Shown: positions 8,801-17,317 of the stretch, piece after piece | Numbering within the stretch: the first letter of the stretch is position 1 | Layout of the letters: every line of letters begins with the position of its first letter | DNA from: Prevotella sp. UBA1705 | GTDB lineage: Bacteria > Bacteroidota > Bacteroidia > Bacteroidales > Bacteroidaceae | Reading direction: 5' to 3' | Length of the DNA stretch: 64,000 bases | Assembly: GCA_002317385.1 (NCBI GenBank) | Contig: DCJH01000033.1 | Coordinates: 1-64,000 of the forward strand | Position numbers and translations under genes: made by a program | The notes under the pieces: model-generated | Database searches by the model: none | The model's input: only the letters and a program-made list of their open reading frames with translations | Told to the model about the DNA's origin: nothing

Positions 8801-10138
8801 TTAGACGATGCCCTGCGCCATCATGGCGTTAGCCACCTTCATAAATCCGGCGACATTGGCACCCTTGACGTAATCGATGTATCCATCGGCTTGCGTACCA
8901 TACTTCACACACTGCTCGTGGATAGAGTGCATGATGTAGTGCAACTTCTCGTCTACCTCGTCGGCACTCCAGTGCAGGCGGATGGAGTTCTGCGTCATCT
9001 CCAGACCCGATGTTGCTACGCCACCTGCGTTGACAGCCTTACCCGGAGCAAAGAGCTGATGAGCATGTACGAATTTCTCTACAGCCTCTGCGGTGCAACC
9101 CATGTTGCTGACCTCGGCCACGCACAAAGGCTTGGTTGCCAAGATGCGGTCGGCGTCTTCGCCGTTGAGCTCATTCTGGGTAGCGCAGGTGAGATAGATG
9201 TCTGCTTTCTGCTCCCAAGGCTTGCGACCCTCGAAGAACTGTGAGCCGGCAAACTTCTCTGCATAGGGTGCACAGATGTCTTCGCCACTGTTGCGCAGGT
9301 CGAGCATGTAGTCGATCTTCTCGTCGCAAACGCCATTCGGATCGTAGATGTATCCGTCGGGACCACTGATGGTGATGACCTTAGCACCGAGCTGGGTAGC
9401 CTTCTTGGCAGCACCCCAAGCCACATTTCCAAAGCCAGAGATGGCTACAGTCTTGCCCTTGATGTCGATGTTGTGGGTCTGGAGCATCTGGTTCACGAAG
9501 TAGAGTGCACCAAAACCGGTAGCCTCCGGGCGGAGAATAGAGCCACCCCATTCGATGCCCTTACCTGTGAGCACACCCTGGAACTGGTGGGTCAGTTTCT
9601 TGTATTCGCCGAAGAGATAGCCAATTTCGCGTCCACCAACGCCGATGTCGCCTGCGGGCACATCCTCGTCTGGACCGATGTATCTGTAGAGCTCCTGCAT
9701 GAATGACTGACAGAAGCGCATCACCTCTGCGTCAGAACGTCCGCGGATAGAGAAGTCGGAACCGCCTTTGCCGCCGCCCATGGGGAGCGTGGTGAGGGCA
9801 TTCTTAAAGGTCTGCTCAAAACCGAGGAACTTCATGATGCTCAGGTTCACAGAGGGGTGAAAGCGAAGACCGCCTTTGAAGGGGCCGATAGCGCTGTTGA
9901 ACTGAACGCGGTAACCCGTGTTGACATGCACCTCACCATTGTCGTCTGTCCATGGCACGCGGAACATATAGACATGCTCCGGCTCAACGAGACGCTCGAT
10001 GAGTTTTGCTTTTTCAAACTCGGGGTGCTGGTTGTATACGTCTTTGATAGACTCCAGTACCTCTTTCACTGCCTGAAGGAATTCAGGCTCGCCAGAGTGT
10101 TTCCACATCAGGCCATTCATCACTTGTTCAACTTCCAT
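8801..10138 (-). CDS. gdhA: NADP-type glutamate dehydrogenase
   Basis: Catalyses reductive amination of 2-oxoglutarate with ammonium in the cytoplasm, the main ammonium assimilation route in many gut Bacteroidales. 445 residues, typical of the hexameric type I enzyme. Substrate-site motifs: PFKGGLRFHP (residues 86-95) and PMGGGKGGSDF with the catalytic lysine about residue 124; the Rossmann domain carries ISGFGNVAWGA (about 233-242). A well-formed promoter lies 90-120 bases upstream on the minus strand, and rlpA follows after 10 bases. Coenzyme preference is by family resemblance. Confidence 0.97.
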   Translation of the reverse strand: MEVEQVMNGLMWKHSGEPEFLQAVKEVLESIKDVYNQHPEFEKAKLIERLVEPEHVYMFRVPWTDDNGEVHVNTGYRVQFNSAIGPFKGGLRFHPSVNLSIMKFLGFEQTFKNALTTLPMGGGKGGSDFSIRGRSDAEVMRFCQSFMQELYRYIGPDEDVPAGDIGVGGREIGYLFGEYKKLTHQFQGVLTGKGIEWGGSILRPEATGFGALYFVNQMLQTHNIDIKGKTVAISGFGNVAWGAAKKATQLGAKVITISGPDGYIYDPNGVCDEKIDYMLDLRNSGEDICAPYAEKFAGSQFFEGRKPWEQKADIYLTCATQNELNGEDADRILATKPLCVAEVSNMGCTAEAVEKFVHAHQLFAPGKAVNAGGVATSGLEMTQNSIRLHWSADEVDEKLHYIMHSIHEQCVKYGTQADGYIDYVKGANVAGFMKVANAMMAQGIV

Positions 10139-10942
10139 AGTAGTAATAAGATTTAATTCTCCTGTAGGTTAGTAAGGTTGGATTTGGCTCCAAGCTATGT
10201 TGTTTCATATTGTCATATTGACTCCGCAAATATAGGAGATTAATCGATAAGTTCCAAATAAAATCTGGAGAATTTTTCAAGTTTAACTAACATTTTGATT
10301 TCTCGTTGTGATTTTGGGCCCGTTTTTGAACATTTATGAGCGGACTTTTGCCCATATTTTTGCCTCTGAAGTTTCAATTTGTAACTTAGGCGGGAAACTC
10401 GCTTACACAATTACTCAGAATAGGGCTGTTGGGTTATTTTTGCCGTTTGGTTAAACAATTTTTGTTTTTATTGTCCAAAGGGCATGTATATTTAACGCAG
10501 AAAACTCTTTAACAATTCAAATAAAAGACTAACTTTGGCGCGATTTTTTAAAGCACATTGATTGGGCTGCAAAGCAGGGGAGTCGGATGCCCCATGGCCT
10601 GGGGGGCGATGTTCCCCGTATCAGGGACTGAGGGATCCAGGGTCTGAGACCGCGGCAACTGCCTTCGCAACGCCGACCGTAGGAGAGAGACGGGACGAGT
10701 GAGAGCATCTTTCGCATGCCACGCAGCCAAAGAAAAGGGATACATATATATAATAGGTACTGAGACGCGAAGTCATCAACGTCGAGTCGCTACGTCATTG
10801 GCGCGGTGCCGTATCATCTTTTTGAAATCGTATCAAGGTTTTCGCCGCCTTGCCACGACCATGACCACTCAGGCGAAACACATCGTTATAGAGTATTCAA
10901 GCAAAGAAGTAGTTTCAATCTATCCATTCAATTTTTCCAAAC
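10139..10942. other. 800-base divergent intergenic region with a GC-rich leader
   Basis: Holds the gdhA promoter (minus strand) and, at 10530-10537, a candidate -7 box TAACTTTG for the RND operon. Between about 10560 and 10760 the sequence is unusually GC-rich and rich in self-complementary pieces compared with the AT-rich flanks. No believable coding frame is present on either strand. See findings. Confidence 0.55.
10227..10258 (-). promoter_or_regulatory. Promoter of gdhA-rlpA
   Basis: On the minus strand: -7 box TATATTTG (10227-10234 as CAAATATA on the plus strand) and -33 box TTTG (10255-10258 as CAAA), spaced 20 bases. Close to the Bacteroidetes consensus. It implies a 5' leader of about 80 bases before gdhA. 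Confidence 0.82.
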
Positions 10943-12025
10943 ATGAAGAGGCAAATGCTGGCGTTGACCATCGGCATAGTGCTGATGGCATCGGGTTGTA
11001 AGTCCGGAAAAGAAGAGAAAGCCGACCAGACTGTTTACACCATGACCACCCCGGAAGTGACCACGACTTCCATCACGAAGGATTATGTCGCGAGTATCCA
11101 GTCGCAGAAGAACATTGAAATCCGGTCGCAGGTGCAGGGCATCCTGCAAGACATCTATGTGGACGAGGGCCAGACCGTGAGGGCTGGGCAACCACTTTTC
11201 CGCATCGTCATCGTGGGTGCGCAGGAAGAAGTGAGCAAGTCGAAGGCCGAAGCAGAGCAGGCTCGCATCGATTTGCAGAACACCTCGACACTCGTAGCCA
11301 ATAATATCGTGTCGAAGAACGCACGCAAGATGGCCGAGGCCAAGCTCAGTTCGGCCATGGCCGACTACCGCACGGCCCTGCTGCGCAAGCAGCTTTCGGT
11401 GATTCGTGCGCCGTTTGCGGGCATCATGGGCCGCATTCCCAACAAGAAGGGAAGTCTGCTGCAGGAGGGCGACCTGCTCTCAAGTCTGTCTGACAATGCC
11501 AATGTCTACGTCTATTTCAACGTCTCTGAGCCCGAATATCTCGACTATCAGATCCACGCCGCGGAGCGCAGCAAACTGCCGTTGAAGCTCATTCTGGCCA
11601 ACGGCGAGACCTTCCCCTCGCGCGGATTCATCCAGAACGTTGAGGGAGAGTTCGACAGCGAGACCGGCAACATCCCCTTCCGCGCCAAGTTTGCCAATGC
11701 CGGCAACATCCTACGCAATGGCGAAACGGGTACGGTGAGGATGAATATCCCCAAGGCCAACGCCCTCGTCATTCCCCAGCAGGCCACCTACGAGTTGCAG
11801 GACAGGCGCTACGTGTTTGTGGTCGACGCCCGCAACGTGGCGCATGCACGCCAGATTGAGGTGGCCGACGAGCAGCAGGGCATCTACGTCGTGGCCAAAG
11901 GCCTCACCCCGAGCGACCATATTCTGGTGGAGGGTGTGCAGAAAGTGAACGACGGCGACCAGGTGAAGGTGCGCTTCAAAGGTCCGGCCGAGGTGCTGAA
12001 ATCAGTGGTTTTGCAGGCCAACTGA
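10943..12025 (+). CDS. RND efflux periplasmic adaptor (membrane fusion) lipoprotein
   Basis: Adaptor linking the inner-membrane RND pump to the outer-membrane channel in an AcrA/MexA-type drug exporter. The start gives a lipoprotein signal with lipobox MASGC (cysteine 19). The family order is visible: beta barrel start near TTTSITKDYVASI, lipoyl half-motifs IEIRSQVQGILQDIYVDEGQ and LRKQLSVIRAPFAGIMG, a helical hairpin of about 50 residues between them, then barrel and membrane-proximal domains (NGETGTVRMNIPKA, FVVDARNVAHARQIEV). First gene of the operon with the pump (53 bases on) and the outer-membrane factor. Confidence 0.95.
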   Translation: MKRQMLALTIGIVLMASGCKSGKEEKADQTVYTMTTPEVTTTSITKDYVASIQSQKNIEIRSQVQGILQDIYVDEGQTVRAGQPLFRIVIVGAQEEVSKSKAEAEQARIDLQNTSTLVANNIVSKNARKMAEAKLSSAMADYRTALLRKQLSVIRAPFAGIMGRIPNKKGSLLQEGDLLSSLSDNANVYVYFNVSEPEYLDYQIHAAERSKLPLKLILANGETFPSRGFIQNVEGEFDSETGNIPFRAKFANAGNILRNGETGTVRMNIPKANALVIPQQATYELQDRRYVFVVDARNVAHARQIEVADEQQGIYVVAKGLTPSDHILVEGVQKVNDGDQVKVRFKGPAEVLKSVVLQAN

Positions 12026-12078
12026 TGGCCCACGAGTGTGTAGAGACAACGGTTTAATCTTGTAAAAACCAGTTCAAG

Positions 12079-15000
12079 ATGTTTAAGAAATTTATCCGTC
12101 GGCCGGTGCTCGCCATCGTGGTGTCGCTGGTCATCGTGTTTGTCGGTCTGCTGTCGCTATTCAATTTGCCCGTCACCCAGTTTCCGTCCATCTCCCCGCC
12201 CAAGGTGAATGTGGTGGCCGACTACCCCGGCGCCAACAACGAACTGATGATCAAATCGGTCGTCATCCCACTGGAGCAGGCGCTGAATGGTGTCCCAGGC
12301 ATGAAGTATATCGAGTCTGACGCCGGCAACGACGGCGAGGGCGAGATCAACGTGGTGTTCAATCTGGGCACCGATCCCAACGTCGACGCCATCAATGTGC
12401 AGAACCGTGTGTCGGCCGCTACCAACAAACTGCCCGCCGCCGTGGTGCGCGAGGGCGTGAAAATCTCGCGTGAGGAGCCCAACATCCTCATGTATATCAA
12501 CCTCTACAGCGACGACCCGAAGGCCGACCAGCAGTTTCTTTACAACTACGCCGACATCAATATCACGCCCGAACTGAAGCGTGTCGACGGCGTAGGTGAT
12601 ATTGATATCCTCGGCACGCGCAACTATGCCATGCGCGTCTGGCTCAAGCCCGACAAGCTCACGGCCTACAGTCTGTCGGCCCAGGACGTCATTCAGGCCC
12701 TCGAAGACCAGAGCATCGAGGCCTCGCCGGGAAAGCTCGGCGAGAGCTCGGGCAAGCGACCGGAGAGTTTCGAGTACGTGTTGAAGTACCCCGGACGCTA
12801 CACCACGGCCCAGGAATACGGCAACGTCATCCTCAAGGCCAATGACAACGGACAGTTTGTGAGGCTCAAAGACGTGGCCAATATCGACTTTGGCAGTGAG
12901 ATGTACGATATTTACTCCACGCTCAACGGCAAGCCTTCGGCCGCCATCACGCTCAAACAGTCGTATGGTTCGAATGCCAGCGACGTGATCAAGAACGTGA
13001 AGAAGACCCTCAACGAGTTGCAGAAAGACATGCCCAATGGTATGCACTACGAGCTGAGCTACGACGTTTCGCGCTTCCTCAACGCCTCAATGGACAAGGT
13101 GGTGCATACCCTTTTCGAGGCCTTCGTGCTCGTGTCGCTCGTGGTGTTCATCTTCCTCGGCGACTGGCGGTCGGCCATTATTCCCACGCTGGCCGTGCCG
13201 GTGTCGCTCGTCGGCACCTTCGCCGTGATGATGTTCTTTGGCATTACGCTCAACATGATATCGCTCTTTGCCCTCGTTATGGCCATCGGCATCGTGGTCG
13301 ACGATGCCATCGTGGTGATCGAGGCGGTCAACGTGAAGATCGTTACCGAGCATCTCTCGCCGCTCGAAGCCACGCAGGAGGCCATGAAGGAAATCAGCGG
13401 GGCCATCGTCGCCGTGACGCTCGTCATGGCATCGGTATTTGTTCCCGTGGCGTTCATGGGCGGACCCGAGGGCATGTTCTACCGTCAATTCTCCATCACG
13501 CTGGTGTCGAGCATCATCCTTTCGGGCTTCGTGGCCTTGACGCTCACGCCTTCGCTCTGCGCCCTGATACTCACTCGGGAGCAGGAGAGCCACCACCAGA
13601 AGTCGTGGCTCAACAAGGCTCTCGACAAGTTCAATGCCGGATTCGACAGCGGCATCGTGGGCTACCGCCGCACGTTAGAGAGCACCGTGACCCGCAAGGC
13701 CATCACGCTGCCCCTGCTGCTGGTGTTCTGCGTCATCGCCTACCTCATCAACAACTCGCTCCCCGGCGGCTTCATCCCCGAGGAAGACCAGGGCATGGTC
13801 TATGCGGTGATAGAGACTCCGCCGGGCGCCACCATCGAGCGCACCAACCGTGCGGCCCAGGAACTCATGAAGATTGCCCAGCAAGAGGAAGGCGTGGAGT
13901 CGGTGTCGTCGCTTGCCGGCTATGAGATTCTCTCCGAAGGAACCAGTGCCAACTCCGGCTCCTGCCTCATCAACCTCAAGAGTTGGAAGGAGAGGAAGCA
14001 CTCTGCTAAGGAAATTATCGTCGATTTGGAGGCCAAATGCGCCAAGATCAACGATGCGGAGATCGAGTTTTTCCAACCGCCTTCGATACCCGGCTACGGC
14101 GCGGCGTCGGGCTTCGAGCTCCGACTGCTCGACAAGACCGGCAACAACGACTACCACGAGATGGAGCGCGTGAGCAAGAGTTTTGTGGCCGCGCTCAACA
14201 AACGGCCTGAGATCGGATCCGCCTTCACGTTCTATTCGGCCAGCTATCCACAGTATATGCTGCGTGTGGATAATGACATTGCGGAGCAGAAAGGGGTGAC
14301 GCTGGGCTCGGCCATGGACAATCTCTCGGCCCTCATCGGCTCCGACTATGAGACCGGATTCATCCGCTTCGGTAAGCCCTACAAGGTCATTGTGCAGGCC
14401 GAACCGCAGTATCGGGCCTTTCCCAAGGACCTCGACAACCTCACGGTGAAGAACGATCAGGGACAGATGGTGCCCTACGCCGACTTCATGCACTTGGAGA
14501 AGGTCTACGGCATGAGTGAGATTACCCGCCACAACCTCTACAACTCGGCCGAGGTGAGCGGCTCGCCCGCACCGGGATACAGCTCTGGGCAGGCCATCAA
14601 GGCCATCGACGAGGTGGCCAAGGACAACCTACCGCGTGGCTATTCCTACGACTGGGCCGGCATCTCCAAGGACGAAGTGGGGCAGGGCAACCAGGCCATA
14701 CTCATCTTCCTGGTATGCCTTGGCTTCGTCTATCTCATCCTTTCGGCCCAGTATGAGAACTTTCTGCTGCCGCTGCCCATCATCACCTGTCTGCCGGCGG
14801 GCATCTGCGGCGCGTTCATCTTCCTGAAACTCACCGGTCTGGAGAACAACATCTATGCGCAGGTAGCGCTGGTGATGCTCATCGGACTATTGGGAAAGAA
14901 CGCTGTGCTCATGGTGGAATACTCGGTGCAGCGCAAGAATCTCGGCATGTCGATACGCCAGGCAGCCATCGAGGGAGCCATCGCCCGATTCCGCCCCATA

Positions 15001-15294
15001 CTCATGACCTCCATCGCCTTTATCGCGGGCCTGCTGCCGCTGGTGGTGGCCTCTGGCGCAGGAGCCATCGGCAACCGCACCATCGGTACGGCAGCGGCGG
15101 GCGGCATGCTCATCGGCACCATCTTCGGACTATTCCTCATCCCCGGCCTATACTACATCTTCGGGCGCATGGCGGAGAAGGTGAAGATGGTGAAATACCA
15201 GCGCGACAAGCCCTTGACCGAGGAACGCGACAAGAAATACAGTGAGCCGCAGAAGGCGATAGAGGAAGTTGTTTACGAAGAAATAGAAGAATGA
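12079..15294 (+). CDS. RND multidrug efflux transporter, AcrB/MexB (HAE1) type
   Basis: Inner-membrane proton-driven pump of 1071 residues, normal for the HAE1 group. It starts MFKKFIRRPVLAIVVSLVIV (TM1) and has the family pattern of a large periplasmic domain after TM1 and another after TM7. The proton-relay aspartates are present in GIVVDDAIVVIE (D408, D409), and the TM10 lysine in GLLGKNAVLMVEYS. The C-terminal tail is acidic and ends in EEVVYEEIEE. Substrates cannot be told from sequence; the HAE1 features argue for organic compounds rather than metals, in contrast to the metal pump at 61373. Its stop overlaps the next start. Confidence 0.96.
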   Translation: MFKKFIRRPVLAIVVSLVIVFVGLLSLFNLPVTQFPSISPPKVNVVADYPGANNELMIKSVVIPLEQALNGVPGMKYIESDAGNDGEGEINVVFNLGTDPNVDAINVQNRVSAATNKLPAAVVREGVKISREEPNILMYINLYSDDPKADQQFLYNYADINITPELKRVDGVGDIDILGTRNYAMRVWLKPDKLTAYSLSAQDVIQALEDQSIEASPGKLGESSGKRPESFEYVLKYPGRYTTAQEYGNVILKANDNGQFVRLKDVANIDFGSEMYDIYSTLNGKPSAAITLKQSYGSNASDVIKNVKKTLNELQKDMPNGMHYELSYDVSRFLNASMDKVVHTLFEAFVLVSLVVFIFLGDWRSAIIPTLAVPVSLVGTFAVMMFFGITLNMISLFALVMAIGIVVDDAIVVIEAVNVKIVTEHLSPLEATQEAMKEISGAIVAVTLVMASVFVPVAFMGGPEGMFYRQFSITLVSSIILSGFVALTLTPSLCALILTREQESHHQKSWLNKALDKFNAGFDSGIVGYRRTLESTVTRKAITLPLLLVFCVIAYLINNSLPGGFIPEEDQGMVYAVIETPPGATIERTNRAAQELMKIAQQEEGVESVSSLAGYEILSEGTSANSGSCLINLKSWKERKHSAKEIIVDLEAKCAKINDAEIEFFQPPSIPGYGAASGFELRLLDKTGNNDYHEMERVSKSFVAALNKRPEIGSAFTFYSASYPQYMLRVDNDIAEQKGVTLGSAMDNLSALIGSDYETGFIRFGKPYKVIVQAEPQYRAFPKDLDNLTVKNDQGQMVPYADFMHLEKVYGMSEITRHNLYNSAEVSGSPAPGYSSGQAIKAIDEVAKDNLPRGYSYDWAGISKDEVGQGNQAILIFLVCLGFVYLILSAQYENFLLPLPIITCLPAGICGAFIFLKLTGLENNIYAQVALVMLIGLLGKNAVLMVEYSVQRKNLGMSIRQAAIEGAIARFRPILMTSIAFIAGLLPLVVASGAGAIGNRTIGTAAAGGMLIGTIFGLFLIPGLYYIFGRMAEKVKMVKYQRDKPLTEERDKKYSEPQKAIEEVVYEEIEE

Positions 15295-16718
15295 TGAAAA
15301 AGATATTATGCTCAGCCATCGTGCTGGCGCTCGTGGGATGCAAGACGCCGCAGGCCACGCTGCCCCAAGATCCCGTGAAGGCCACGCTGCCCACGCAGTA
15401 TCAGGCCGACAGCCTCGCGCTGCCTCACTCGTCGCTCACGCCTTGGCGACAGTTTTTCACCGACCCCACGCTGGTAGCGCTCATCGACACCGCACTGACG
15501 AACAATCAGGATCTGCGCATCACCCTGCAGCAGATTGCCGTGGCCAAGAGCGACGTGCTCTATCGCAGCGGCCGCCTGCTGCCCACGGTGACAGCGGGAG
15601 GAGGAGTAGGTGTGGACAAGGCGGGCCGCTACACCAGCGAGGGAGCCGGCAACGCCACCACTGAAATCAAGCCCGGCAAGGCCATGCCCGACCCGCTCAT
15701 GGACTATAATCTTGGGCTGCAGGCCGACTGGGAGGTGGATCTCTGGCACAAGCTCAGCTCCGAGAAGCGTGCTGCCGTGGAGCACTATCTGGCCTCGGTG
15801 GAGGGCCGCAACGCCGTGCTCTCGTCGCTCATCGCCCAGGTGGCCTCCAACTACTACCAGCTTCTGGCCCTCGACAACAAGCTCGACCTCATCCATCAGT
15901 ATATCGACCTGCAGACCAAGGCAGTGGAAATAGCCAAGATTCAGAAGAGCGCGGATGCCGACACCGAACTGGCCGTACAGAAATTTGAGGCCGAACTGGC
16001 CAAGGCGAGGTCGGACGAGTACACGCTCCGGCAGGAGCTGACCGAGACGGAGAATGCGCTCAACCTGCTCTTGGGGCGCTATCCGTCGACGATTCAGCGC
16101 GACAAGACGGTGTTTCTCTCGGCCTCGCTGCAGCACGTGCTGACGGGTGTGCCCGCCGAACTGCTCGACAACCGCCCCGACATCAGGCAGGCCGAGCACG
16201 AGCTGGCCGCCGCCCGATGGAACGTGGAGGCGGCTCGCAAGGAGTTCTTGCCGTCGCTCAACATCTCGGCTGCCCTGGGCCTCGACGCGTTTAATCCGGC
16301 CTATCTCACCAAGTTACCCAAGTCGCTGGCCTTCAGTGTGGTGGGCGGACTCACGGCGCCGCTCATCAACCGCACAGCCATCCAGGCCAACTTCCAGAGT
16401 GCCGACGCCCAGCAGCTGCAGGCGCTCTGCGAATACGACAAGACGTTGCTCACCGCCTACTCGGAGGTGTGCACGCTGATGTCGAAGATTCAGAACCTCG
16501 GGCGCTACTACGAACTGAAGCAACAGGAGTCTGAAACGCTCGACAAGTCGGTGGAAGTGGCACGGGCGCTCTATCTCAATGGGCGTGCCAACTACCTCGA
16601 TGTGCTCATGGACCAGCGCGATGCACTCGATGCACGCATGGAACTCTTGGAGGCACGGCAGCAGCAGTTGGCCAGCACGGTAGACATCTACCGCAGTCTG
16701 GGTGGTGGCTGGAAGTAG
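15291..16718 (+). CDS. Outer-membrane efflux lipoprotein (NodT/OprM family)
   Basis: TolC-like outer-membrane channel completing the tripartite pump. It has a lipoprotein signal with lipobox ALVGC (cysteine 17) and two internal repeats of the outer-membrane efflux domain, the first from about residue 60 and the second from about 265 (ELLDNRPDIRQAEHELAAARW, the NodT-family signature). C-terminal GRANYLDVLMDQRDALDARMELLEARQQQ is also typical. The ATG at 15291 overlaps the pump stop (ATGA), showing translational coupling; ATG at 15294 is an equal alternative. A long hairpin follows the gene. Confidence 0.95.
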   Translation: MMKKILCSAIVLALVGCKTPQATLPQDPVKATLPTQYQADSLALPHSSLTPWRQFFTDPTLVALIDTALTNNQDLRITLQQIAVAKSDVLYRSGRLLPTVTAGGGVGVDKAGRYTSEGAGNATTEIKPGKAMPDPLMDYNLGLQADWEVDLWHKLSSEKRAAVEHYLASVEGRNAVLSSLIAQVASNYYQLLALDNKLDLIHQYIDLQTKAVEIAKIQKSADADTELAVQKFEAELAKARSDEYTLRQELTETENALNLLLGRYPSTIQRDKTVFLSASLQHVLTGVPAELLDNRPDIRQAEHELAAARWNVEAARKEFLPSLNISAALGLDAFNPAYLTKLPKSLAFSVVGGLTAPLINRTAIQANFQSADAQQLQALCEYDKTLLTAYSEVCTLMSKIQNLGRYYELKQQESETLDKSVEVARALYLNGRANYLDVLMDQRDALDARMELLEARQQQLASTVDIYRSLGGGWK

Positions 16719-16837
16719 GGCGGATGTCAGGAAAACTTCACTGTTTTCCGGCCTCTCCATCCTGCTATTCTGGAAATAGAGGACTGCTCTCAGACCCGTC
16801 AGACTGGTCTGACCAGTCCGAAAAATAGCCCCAATTT

Positions 16838-16880
16838 TGCGAAAAGGGCCTTATCGCCAAACGACAAGGCCCTTTTCGCA
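16838..16880. terminator. Long hairpin after the RND operon
   Basis: Arms of 19 bases (16838-16856 and 16862-16880) with one mismatch around loop ccaaa; core gaaaagggcctt/aaggcccttttc. It is placed to end the efflux operon, though no long T run follows. The module cttatcg also occurs in the dispersed repeat family noted elsewhere. Confidence 0.65.
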
Positions 16881-17247
16881 TTCCCATCGCGGCCTTTTCG
16901 TGGTGGAAAATGGGCCTCATGGGGCTGCGATAGGGTAGTTTTCGCAGGGCTTTCAGAAAACTATGGCACAGCTATCAAAGCCAGGTGTTGGTAACGCCCT
17001 GCCTCATAGGTGGATACAGAAAACCCGCCATTTTGAAGAATTCGGCGGAGAAAGATTGCCGATGCAGAATAATCGACGCATAGAGAAGGTTTTGTCGGCT
17101 ATTTTCAGCGGTATTCATCGTGGATGGATGACGCGACGAAGCCTGCAGGCCGGCGACGGGAAGCAGGGTAGGGTGGGGTGCGCCGGGCCGAGCGCGAGGG
17201 TCGTGGGGCTTGGGCAGAAAGATGAACAGGGCTTTTCTTGACATTTG

Positions 17248-17279
17248 TTTGCGTGATTGGCAGAAATGGTTTATCTTTG
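17248..17279 (+). promoter_or_regulatory. Promoter of receiver/PPDK-N fusion gene
   Basis: -7 box TATCTTTG at 17272-17279 and -33 box TTTG at 17248-17251, spaced 20 bases; near-consensus for the Bacteroidetes primary sigma factor. Coding start is 38 bases downstream. Confidence 0.82.
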
Positions 17280-17317
17280 CAGGAAAGACAGTTGAACCTT
17301 AGACCCACACACAACCC

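Larger units (their letters stand above)
16719..17317. other. Intergenic region rich in inverted repeats
   Basis: Contains a perfect 7-base-arm palindrome (GTCAGAC TG GTCTGAC, 16798-16813), the long hairpin at 16838-16880, and a promoter at 17248-17279. An open frame at 16963-17241 has no family resemblance and unlike codon use, so I do not call it a gene. Confidence 0.6.

Noticed and set aside
10529..10745. Two short minus-strand frames in the gdhA-RND gap
   Set aside because: They read through the GC-rich leader, overlap each other in different frames, and show proline/arginine-rich nonsense typical of repeats.
10560..10760. Possible cobalamin-type riboswitch (agggactgaggg, then gcggcaactgcc) before the RND operon
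   Set aside because: Only short pieces resemble the consensus; the B12-box and the order and spacing of the conserved blocks do not fit, and the downstream genes are a drug pump. Kept only as an unexplained structured leader.
16963..17241. 92-codon frame before the receiver/PPDK-N gene
   Set aside because: Low-complexity Gly/Arg translation, ends beside the promoter, no start context.
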